64,000 bases of DNA from Petrolisthes cinctipes (Eukaryota; Arthropoda; Malacostraca; Decapoda; Porcellanidae), in the NCBI GenBank assembly GCA_033782935.1, contig JAWQEG010004743.1:1-64000 (forward strand), given 5' to 3'. Position 1 is the stretch's first letter. Each line of letters opens with the position of its first letter. The notes beneath the pieces are model-generated. The model had not been told where the DNA came from, did no database searches, and saw nothing but the letters and a program-made list of their open reading frames with translations. Both the position numbers and the translations under genes were made by a program. This document shows positions 21,911-33,900 of this stretch, one piece after another.

Positions 21911-24900
21911 CTACCTGCGCTGGGTGCTACTGCTGCCGTAGCTACTGGAGCCACTCGTGCCACTACTGCCCCACTGCTGACGATTGTAGGTGTTGCCCCA
22001 TTGCTGTTGGCCGGCACCACTCCAACTACCCTGCTGGCCCCAACTGGTTCCGGTTGTGCCGCTCTGACTGGTGGCTGAGGCTCCATACTGTTGCCCAGTC
22101 CCATAATTTGCACTGTATCCATACCCCTGTTCGAATTAATACAGTACATTAGTTAAACAGAATTTTACAAACACATGCTCCCCCCCAAAGGCAAGCTGTT
22201 TCATTAACTAGCATGTTAAAACCAGGTACCTAACACTGACCTATGCACATTCTAGCAAATCTGTGGCAAAATCTTAATCTGAAGTTGTATCCAGAGACAA
22301 AGATCTCTGACAGTAACTAAAGAGATGTACACATTATGGGGCAAACACTGTCAGTCCATTGTCTTCCCCTCCTCTTACACAGATCTGATCTTCCTCTTTC
22401 TTTACTTTGTAACTAACTCAAGATCTGAGGAAATTGCTAACCAATCATGAATATACTCAACCAAAAAGCGTGGAGGTATTAGGTTAAAAAATAAAATAAT
22501 AAATAAAATAAACAGTGGTGTTACATTTTAATCATATAAAGTTAATAATGTAACTCATGGTAAACTTACAGCATTCCAGTACTGCTGCTGCTGTTGCTGT
22601 TGTGTTGCTGGTGTTGCTTGACTCTGCTGCTGGTAATATTGTTGGTTCCAGTTGTTACCATAGCCCCCCTGACCATAACTGTAGCCGCTCTGACCTGCCC
22701 AAGCCGAGCCACTGTTGAAGTTGTAGCCACCGTAGTTGCTCTGCTGCCCTCCCTGCTGGGTGGTGGCCCATGGGTTAGTAGAGGACTTTGTCTCATTACC
22801 GGTACCCTGTACCATTCAGGAAAGAACAGAGGAAGAAAAAAAATAACAAAACATAAGAAAATGAAAACAAAAATATGAGACGAACATGGCCCGTTAGAAG
22901 TTAACAAAATCATATAAAAAATAAAAATACTGACAATAAATCAATAATGCTGATGTTCTCAGCTCTCCCAGGAACTAAAAAAGGGGGAAAAGTCAAGGCA
23001 GATTAACTGCCAGGTTACTTTTTTTTGCACACATCTTCAACAGAATGCATTTTATGGCCAGGCAAGTAAAGCAGCAAACACAAAGTAAAAAGAAGGAAAA
23101 AAAAAAGAAGTACAGTTGAAGAAGTAAAGGGATTAGAGATTATCTGCAAAAATCTTGGTATGCATGATATTGATTTATAGTATGTCTCATTCTATCCACA
23201 TTAAATCATTCCACAAACATTAATGAAAGCTACATTCAATGGGACTTCCTTCTACTGTAAGTGGACCAACCAACTATTATTATAACTAACAGATACTGAA
23301 TGATGGTGTCACTTACACCACCCCTACTCCAGCTGCTCTGATAGAGGGAACGACCACCACGTTCACGGTTGTAACCAGTGCCCCTGTTATCACGGCTAAA
23401 GCTTCCACGGCTGTTGTAGTCTCTGTTGTAGCCTCCCCCACCACGGTTGTCACGGTTGTACCCGCCACGACCGCTGTAGTCCCGACTCTCACGGTCACGG
23501 TTCCAGCTGCCTCGGTCGCGACGGTCCATGTACCCACCACGACGGTCTCTGTCCCACCCACCACGGAAGCCACCACCGCGATTTCCTGTTTGGTATATTT
23601 AGTTTGTTAGCGAGTGAGAGTGTGTGTTTTGTCGGCTGTATTTCATTTCCTGTTTGGTATATTTAGTTTGTTAGCGAGTGAGAATGTGTGTTTTGTCGGC
23701 TGTATTTCCTGTTTGGTATATTTAGTTTGTTAGCGAGTGAGAGTGTGTGTTTTGTCGGCTGTATTTCATTTCCTGTTTGGTATATTTAGTTTGTTAGCTA
23801 GTGACTGTGTGTTTTGTCAGCTGTATTTCATTTTACCAGTCTGGAAAATAGGTGTGTTTATGAAAAACTTCCCTCCAGTCATCCTTATCAATAACAAAAT
23901 CCTGTTTACCTTCCTTTAAGAGGTTGGGAGCTTCAGGACCAGAGATTAAAATATGACATCAGAAATAACAGAGTGCGACAGAATACTCACTGAAATTGGC
24001 CAAACTCATAATTACTTCCTGAATATATACTAGAATACAAACACATTAAGTGCAATTCATCCTAAGTAAAGTAACACTAATTCATTCTTCAAATCATATA
24101 AAATACTAAAGCCAAGAAAAATATACTAATGAAGAGGCATACCAAAACCTCCGCGGCGATCCATGAAACCTCCACGCCGTTCAGCAAAGCCGCCTCTGAA
24201 GCCCTTCTTTTGGCCAAAACCTGCTTCTTCTCCTTCTTTGTTGTACTGCTCCACTAGCTTCTGTCCCTCCTCCCGCTGAAGCTCGATAAACTCCACAGAA
24301 TCAAAGAGTTCTCCCTCCTCCGGCAGCTTGTAGTTGGCTGCGCACATAATACTCGTCTTAATCAGGGAACACATTTGATGAGAGGCTTCCACTTACTTTG
24401 GCAGGTTTCATAGTTTTGGGGACTGATGAAGAATGACATTACTATTAGAGTTAGAAATTGATCAATTTTTCTTTTAACAAGCCTGGGAATTACTCATGAA
24501 GCTGGCTTTAATGGCATAATTACCAATTGCTTCACAAGCTATGGATAAAGTAAGTGCAAACCTTCCCTTGTTGGGGAACTAATGGGAAACTGGCAAAGGA
24601 AAAAATAAGAAAACAAAAGACCTTAGGAATAGAGTGTACAAGTAACTATACAGGGGCAAGCAGCACAACATAGAGAAAACATAGATTTTTGTCAAACAAA
24701 GGAGACAAAACACAGTGACATACTTTGTACCATGACAGCATCATGGTGAGTGTGTGGGTAATAACCTGCCTGCACTCTTATTTACCTTTCATCTCGAGCA
24801 CAGCCTTGTCCGGGACATCCTTCCCTTCCTCCTTCTCTCGCTTCTCAGTTCGTTTCTTCAGGTCCTCATCAGTGGGACAAATAACAACTGCACGTCGTTT

Positions 24901-27900
24901 GAAGCCAGCAAAACCCTTCATTTTACGCCTCTGAGCCGATGGGTATACATTCGTCTGTTCCGTATCAGAGGAGATAAACAAGAGGCCATTAGGCAACTTA
25001 GGGTCTCTAGGTCCTCCCCCAAACCTAAGGGTCGTGAGAGTGGGGTTCTCCCTAGTCTCTCTCCTCTGTAAAAACAGTCTGGAAGAACAGATTAATAGCA
25101 GTTCCTCTGTTCCTGTCCCCCCTCCCTCGCGTCTTAAGGATATTATACGTACCTGCCAGATCAAGCGATCAGGACCTGCTGAAATGATCAATCACTTCTT
25201 TATCCATATATATAAATAGTTTTCTCTAACATAACACCTAAAGCCCAATAATCTCTTATTTATGTATGCATTCTAAGTGGTATACTGAAGAGCATATGTT
25301 AATTGCTAAACCATCTTCATCCATCGACAGTAATTTGCATATCTTCATCCATCTAATTTTTAATATTCATTCCTATAATCCTAACAAACTTACCAAATGT
25401 GTTGTGACCCTGTAATTAAAGAGAATTAGCCATGTCTTGGTGTGTATAACAGAAGTCTCTTTCATGAGCTCTACTCTCTTCACACTATATTTACACAGTA
25501 CTCAGTTTCTCATTCTTCTTACAAGCTAAATGCCTCCACATCCTTATAGTCTATGTACACCTGCATGAAGCCAGCCAGTCAAATGCAAGTCAAACCAATT
25601 TCTACCCTCAGCAGACACCACCATTTCCTGTCTTCCAGTGTCCCTTCTTAGCAGACATTCCTCTACACACTCTTATTTCTATTAATTTCTATGAACCTGA
25701 TCTTAATGTAAACCAAAAATTTAAAGTCTTATTCACTAATTATAACTCACCATAATACATTTCCTAATCCTCCCACAAACCTATATTATTATCCTTGAAA
25801 ACCAACTTAATTTTAGACTATTCAAATGGATTACAAACATCCAAGTGAAGCAGCTCTGTTCAGTACTCATTTGACATTTCATCACACAAACGCCTCTCAA
25901 ATCAAATCGTACATCTATTTTTAATAATAATACCACTGTAATCAGTTCAGTACTCATTCGACATTTCATCATACAAACTCCTCTCAAATCAAATTGCACA
26001 TCTATTTTTAATAATAATAATACTGTAATCTGTTCAGTACTCATTCGACATTTCATCACACAAACTCCTCTCAAATCAAATTGTATATCTATTTTTAATA
26101 ATAATAATACTGTAATCTGTTCAGTACTCATTTGACATTTCATCACACAAACGCCTCTCAAATCAAATTGTACATCTATTTTTAATAATAATAATACTGT
26201 AATCTGTCTCTACATGCTCTCATACAGCACTTCCATTCATATCACTGATAATGTTGTTTTCCTTTTGTATGCATCATTACCAAACTTCCATTACAACATG
26301 CTAACCTTATGGATAATTATTTGGGCCAAATTTTTCACAAACATTAGCTAGAGTTCACATGTTAGTAAACTGTCTAACTCCCAATCTATAACAAAAGAAT
26401 GAGGTGATTATTTTCAGCTGCTGTGCCATTACCCTTCACTTAGCAACTGGATGGATTACTGAATATCATAATGAACTGCACTGGCTACCAATGATGTTAA
26501 AGGTTCTCAAGTTTGGTGAACCTAGGTACAGTACTGTGCTGGACTGGTAAAACATAAAACCGATGCACCTCCTTAGCAAACGTCTGTTACTGAAAGATGT
26601 CATTCTCTTAAACGACTCCCAACGATATAATATATGGTAACAGATTGTCATAATGCATGATTATTATTACCGAGATCAGTTTATTTCACGGTTACTGAGT
26701 CTATAATTATTTGATGTACAGTATATATATTGTAATTTATACAATTAGGCAAAGCAGGTCTTTTTTTTTTAAACTGATGAACTCTTCATAAGAATTGGCG
26801 CCAAGGAGAAAATACTGTAGTAACATGAATATTGATTATTATAGTTGCTCACTAGCATTCATGTTATCTCTTATCCTCTGTGTATCCTTCCAAGATATCC
26901 AACCATCTACTACTGACTCTGTGCATTCCATACTCCACAACCAGCATGTCCTCTCTTATTTTCACACACAACAATCACCTCGGACCTTGATTTTCAGCAT
27001 ACATTCAGATGTGTAATACTAAAACAATAAATGTTCGCTAGTGCACACTCAAAAGAAATGTATTTTGTCAACTTGACTCAATCACCCTTCAAATATTTTT
27101 TCACCTCATTCTCTTCCTCATACAGAAAGAAATCATTAATACATCCTATCTCGTGGTAATGCTTACTTTTAACCAAGTCCCACAGAAAAATAGCTCACCA
27201 TCTCCACATACAGTAGCACAATACAATCACAAATTAACCATACTTTTACTTCAACTTATAAATAACAGTTGATTGCCTTTGTATTTTTATTAAACACCTG
27301 ATATTTCTTTTTAAAGTGATATACTACTAATACCCACTAACAAATGGCTTACATCTTACTTATTATACTTTGCCATAAAATGATAGTCACAAGATATTCC
27401 TCTAATGTCCAAGAGTTCTTTCTCCAACTTCTATCATATAAGTCTAGACTAGAGCAATCACAAACCTGCAATTTGTCAACAAAATCTTCATGGTTCCTTA
27501 AATAATAACATATAATGACACTCGTTCAAGATTATTCTAGTAAGAAGTTTCTTCATCTTATATTAGAAAAATTCTATCCTTTTGTAAACTCATTGTATTT
27601 TTCGTTCCAGTTACTTTCTCTTCACAATAGCACCAACATTCTTGGCTACCTTATAAGAGTGACACAGAAATTCCCTATACCCTGTCATTTAGTCCCTTTT
27701 CATATCCTAAATTAACTTACAATTCTGCACCCTGACAATTCCATCATATAATTCTTAGCATACAATACTTTATGGAAGAAAATATTCACATAAAATGGAA
27801 TTCATTTATAAGGTTCATAATAATTTCTGCTGAGGTGAGAAATGGCTGATTTGTCTTCACTGGCTACTGACTTAGGTCACTTAATTTGCATCTCCTACAA

Positions 27901-30900
27901 CTACAAAACACTAAGTGACACTTAATATACATAATTCTAGTGGTACTAAACATCTGAAGGCAGAATGGTTTAAGCCTCAACCTCCATTCAGTATTATCAC
28001 ACTCCCATCTCATCTTAAATCTAGAACATAATATAATACTAAAAGCATATTCAGCTTTCAATCCTATCATACTTATGTCATTGTCTACTGTGCTGATCCA
28101 TATATAAATTGTATCCATGTTTCAGGTCACATACTTTAGGCACTAACACAACGGCCTTATGACTGCTATCCTCATAGACTAAGATAGCACAGAGGCTGAA
28201 CTCACCATTGTAGTACCTTACCTGCATGCTGCTCTGCAAGACTGGAGAATGAATAAACAAAGAAGAGTTACATACCTTAGTAACACTCAGAAGTCTTTGG
28301 CCTGAAAACACCAGGACACTTACCTTCAAAACCCTGAAAGTAAAGGTGTGATTAGTAGACCTACCGTTACGTCATGATAGCTGCTGCCGCCTCGCCTTTA
28401 CTTACCTCTGTTGTCACCCTATCTTCACTGGGCAGAACTCCCCAGCCACACAACTGAACCAGACAGGAACAGCATGTGGCAGGGGAGACACCAGTAGGGT
28501 CGGTGGTGCCTGGAGGTAGCAAGAGGATAGGTGAAAAGACACACCATATGAAGAGCCTTTATTACCAAGATGACATTATACTCACTGGAGTAAATCAATG
28601 TCAAAAAAGTGAAGCCGTCATCTCATGTAATGTCTCTTTTCACATAACTGTTGGCTACCAATATCTTTCATACATTATCAGACCAGGTCAGTGTTGTTAT
28701 TTCTCGTCTGTTAATGTACAAAGAATATACACAGGCAGGTCTGCTCATGCAGTTGCTGATCGATTCCATTCCTATTTGCCCAGTAGCTCCCTCACCACAT
28801 TCTCAATACCCACTTAACAGCCCTCCCATCCCCTCCCTTACCTGATCGATGATGAAGTTACGCCTACGCTTGTAAGACAACTCAAGCAGCTTGTTGAGGC
28901 ACTTAGTGCAACGCTCTATTAGCACCTCCCAGCGCCCGGCATAGTTGCGACGACGAGGTAGACCATTCACCTTCATCTTGTCTATGAGAGAATTTGTTCC
29001 AAGTACATTGTACTTCTTATCAATGTTCTCACGGCAATAATTGTCAACCCATGTGGTCTTGCCTGAAGCTGGCAGGCCCACCATCATGATCACCTGTGAA
29101 TACAAATAAGCCAATCAGGGAAAAGGACTAGTTTTGTCGCCTACTAAAGGGTAGTGCTTCCATGAAGGCATTATAAGTAAACAAGATACCAGTATATTAT
29201 ATGTCCGGTCCTTACCTCACCATCAGTCCTCTTCTCTGGGCCTTGACTTCCTAACACACGATCCTCAAGGGGAATTTGGGCAACAAAGGTATACCCCGTC
29301 AGTGGGTCTGTCCAAAAATCCTCAGACCCGAAGTTCACCTATAGTCACAAAAATAATAATATTAGTGTTTGATTAGTACAAGATAACTTATAGCTACATG
29401 GCATCAGACATAAAAACAGGCTTATTACTGCATTATCCAAGGAACACCCTCCTTGGATCCCCTAAACCCTCCCCAAAAGACAAAAGCAAAAGGTCAGTCT
29501 GAGGTCTCACAATGTACAGTAGCTCTATACTGCCTATGTTCCCATATAATTTTGCATACAATTTAATTAATGAATAAAATACAATTGTATATTAGCACCC
29601 TCTACCTGGTAACCTTTGGAAACAGATGAAAAAGTGCCAATTTAACATCTATTTCCAACTGTTTCAGCATGTATACATATTGAAGGGACTACAATGAAAA
29701 CTAATAAGGTATTAAAATCATGAGGTGAGGGATCAATGCTGTATAGGGTCATCCCACTTCAAATGTAATAAGGTTGGCTGATGTAGTTTAGCATCATATT
29801 CATCTGCAGCCCTCAATACGCAATATTTGCCATTTTCTAAACACCAACCTTGAAGCTGGCATTCTTGGTGACAATATGGGGGAAGAGGGCCTGATCTCCA
29901 AGGTCTGCATGGTTGATCTCATAAGCAATGCCATGATGCTCTCCATTCACCGTGAAAGACATGACAATGGGTTCACATTCCAGGTCCAGGTAGGCACCAA
30001 CAACATCACCTTTTCCAAATGGCCGGCCATAATCCTAAATGGAAGCACAACAAAATAAAAATAAGTGACATATCCATATGAAATTATAACTGTGGTTTGT
30101 AATCAAAAGACAATAACTATCAAGAATATTTTCAATTAAAAGCATTCAGGACTTAGGTTTCCCAAGAATTATCACAGTAGGTAAAACCTATTATAGCATA
30201 TATATAATCTGATCATTAATTATGAGTAAAAAAAAAAAAACATTCAGCATTACTACTGCAAGAATAATGGATAACAACCCTACAAAAAATAAAATTAAAG
30301 GGGTAATGCACTTGTGGTATATTAAAGTGCCATAATTCCTCCAAAGTACACCAAGAAGCAGGACCAGGTTAACAAATATAATGGTTGCCTGTAATAGTAT
30401 GGAGGAATAAAAATGATCTACTGATTTACCAACACTGTACAGTCGCGGCACATAGTCCTTGATTAGGGTGTAAGGGGAAGTCTGGTCAAGGATTATGTGC
30501 CACAACTGTACAACCTCCTTAACTGTAACTTAACTGCTTTGCGCAGTGGCAATATCGTAACCGATGAGGTCGAGGATTGCTACTGTGCTTAACTGCTATC
30601 AGTATTGGGAAAAGCAAGAACCTCGGTGACCTACCCCTCCCCAGGAAGGGTAGGTAAGCCTTACCCCGCCTCCAAGCGGTGACCTCGGGGGTACACCTCC
30701 TTTTTTTATCTAGTTTTTATCCATTCAGGAGGTGGAGCCAAAGGGGAAGGCGGTGTGGGGGTGAGACCTAGCTTCCCCCACATATAGGTTTTAAGGTTTT
30801 TATTGTATTTTTATTGTATTTTAGTGTTTTTAAGATTTTAATTTCTATGACTGCATGTTTTTATATTTTGTGATAATTTCTTTTAAATTTATGACCTTGT

Positions 30901-33900
30901 TTTTAGCTTTTGACAATGCCGACGGCCCGTGTCCCTCCGGGAATGAGCACTGCATTGGCCTTGCCAGCCATCAGTGGCCCCCCAATGGGGGAGTGGACAG
31001 ATATGGCTACTGGCGGGGGAGGGTCTCCGGGTTGCCCTGTAGAGGGAGTAGGGAAGAGGGATTGTATGAGAGTGGTAGCTATGAATGTGAATGGAATGAC
31101 GGATGGGACCAAGAGGCGAGAGATTGTAGAATGTTTTAAGAAAGGAAGAGTGGATGTGATGGGAGTGACGGAGACACACGTGAAAGGATGTGGAGTGGTT
31201 GAGTGTCAGGAAGGAAGGGAGAGTGGACTGTGGGAGGGAATGGAGGGAGGAGTAGTATGGACGGGCATGAATGAAAAGAGTAAAGGAAGAGGGAAGGAAG
31301 GGTGTGCGCTGTTGGTGTCTCCGTGGGTGTGGAAGGGAGTGGATGGACATGGGTGGAATGGATCGAGGATTGTATGGATGACTGGAAAGATTGGCTTGGT
31401 GAAGTATGCTTGGGTGTGTGCTTATGCACCAGTGAATGAAAAGAGTAAGACAGGGAGAGAGAAGATGAGAGTGTTTTGGGAAGAGCTGAATGCATGTCTG
31501 AGAGGAATTGATAATGGAAGGAGAATAGTGATGATGGGAGACATGAATGGAAAGGTGGGAGGTGAGGAAGTGGGGAATATTGTGGGTAAATGGGGTGTAG
31601 AAGGAACAAATGAGAATGGTGAATATCTGGTGGATGTCTGTGCTGAGAGGGGGTTGTTCTTGGCGAACACCTTCTTTCAGCACAAGATGATCCACAGGTA
31701 TACATGGAAGAGAAGAGATGAGAGAGGAGAGCAGAAGAGTTTGATTGATTATGTGGCAGTGGATGAAAGGTTGAGGAAGGATGTGTATGACGCAAAAGTA
31801 GTGAGAGGAATGGTCCATTGCTCCGACCATTTTGCGGTGTTGGTGAGGATGAAGGTTAGGGTTAAGTGGGAGTATAGTAGGAGGGATGAAGGGGTGAGGA
31901 ATAAGAGGGTGGTGGCTAGTGGGAAATTAGATGTAGAAGAGTATAGGGAGGAATATAAGAGGAGGGTGGGTGAGGCGCTGGGGGATGTAAGGATGGGGAT
32001 AGGGGAGGGAGTGGGAGTGAATGCGGTGTATGAAATGTTTAAGATGAGAGTATTAAGGACAGCAGCAGAGGTAGTAGGATATAAGTCACAGAAGAGGGGC
32101 AAGAAAGGGAGTGCTTGGTGGACAGAAGAAGTGAAAGATGCTGTAGAGGATAAGAGGAAGGCATATCGGAGAACACTACAGAGGAATGTGCCGGAAGAAG
32201 TGAGAGAGAGATGGAAAAGAGAATATAATGTGTGTAAGAGACAAGTGAAAATGATGGTGAGTGAGAGTAAAAGGAGAGTGGATGAGGAGTTTGGTATGAA
32301 GCTGAGTGAAAAGTTTAAAGAGAACAAGAAATTATTCTGGAAGGAGGTTAAAAGAGAAAGAGGAGAAGGAAAGTCTGGTAGTGTGAGAATGAAGAGAGAG
32401 GATGGAGTTACTGTGAGTAGAAGTGAGGAAGTGAAAGAAGTGTGGAAGAGGCATTTTGATGGTCTGATGAATGGGGGGACGGGAGGGGAGGCGGTGGTGA
32501 CATGCATGGGGATGGAGGCAGGTGGTAGACGACAGGGTGTACAGGGAGATTTAGGAAGGGAAGAGGTTAGGAAAGCAATAGGAAAGTTGAAGATGGGAAA
32601 GGCACCAGGGGTGGATGGGATAACTGCTGAAATGTTAAAGTGTGGGGGGGAGGAAGTGGTGGAGTGGATGTTGCTTATATGTACATTGGCCTGGAGGCAG
32701 GGAGAGGTGCCAGAGGATTGGAGGAGAGCCATAATTGTACCTTTGTATAAGGGGAAGGGAAGTAAGGATGAGTGTGGTAGCTATAGGGGAATAAGCCTTC
32801 TTAGTGTACCGGGGAAGGTTTACGGGAAGGTTCTGACTGAGAGACTGATGGAAGTAACAGGGAATAAAGTTAGTGAGGAGCAGGGAGGGTTCAGAAAGGG
32901 TAGAGGATGTGTGGACCAAATATTTGCATTAAAATCAATAGTGGAGAAGTATATTGGGAAGGGCAAGAAGTTGTATGCTGCCTTCATGGACTTGGAGAAG
33001 GCATATGATAGAGTTGATAGGAAAGCTATGACAGAGGTGTTGAGAATTTATGGAGTTGGGGGGCCTTTACTGAAAGGCATTGAGGCTTTTTATGCAGATG
33101 CAAAAGCATGTGTACGGGTAGAGGGTGATCTAAGTGAGAGTTTTAATATTAGTGTAGGGCTGAGACAGGGGTGTGTTATGTCACCATGGCTGTTCAATAT
33201 ATATATGGATGGTTGTATGAGAGAGGTGAAAGCCAAAGTGAATGGTCTGGGGGTGAAGTTGAGGTTGAATGAAGCAAATTGGTCCCTGGTGGCAAGTTTG
33301 TTTGCGGATGACACTGTGCTGATGGCTGAGAGTGAAAGGAATTTACAGAGAGTGGTGGACGAATTTCAGTCTGTGTGTAAACGAAGGAAATTGAAGGTGA
33401 ATGTGGGTAAAAGTAAAGTGATGGTATTTGAAAGAGCAGAAACTGAAGTGATTGACTTTGCTACACCTTACAGAGTGGCTGTACCAACTGGGACGAAGTG
33501 TGAGATAACTCTGAGGGGTGAGAGGATGGAGGAAGTGAAGGAGTTTAAGTACCTGGGTACAGTTATGTGTAAACATGGAAGTATGGAAGGAGAAATTAGG
33601 GAGAGAGCAGTGAAGGGTAGACAGGTCATAGGATCACTGGGGAGGATTATGAAGGGTAGAAGTGTGAGTATGGAAGTGAAAAGGGGACTACGAAATAGTA
33701 TAATCCTGCCAACACTGACATATGCGTCGGAGACATGGACATGGAATAGGGCACATCAGTCTAGAATAGGTGCTGTGGAAATGAGTTACTTGAGAGGAGC
33801 ATGTGGACTTACTAGATGGGATGGAGAAAGTAATGAGAGTGTATATGAGAGATGTGGTATGAGTGAGAAGGCAATTGGTATTGAGTGTGGAGTGGTTGAG

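Noticed and set aside
21875..22152. Plus-strand frames over HNRNPUL1 exon 13
   Set aside because: Antisense of a spliced exon whose phase and stop codon fit the gene model.
25781..26161. Minus-strand frame with repeated [13 protein letters not shown] segments
   Set aside because: The 87-bp intronic minisatellite has a period divisible by three and stays open; no start context, domain or splice support.
30536..30700. A functional U4 snRNA gene
   Set aside because: Only the 5' stem-loop region is recognisable; the Sm site, 3' stem-loop and an snRNA promoter element are not seen.
30889..33576. Long minus-strand frames across the LINE
   Set aside because: Antisense shadows of the AG-rich retrotransposon frame.
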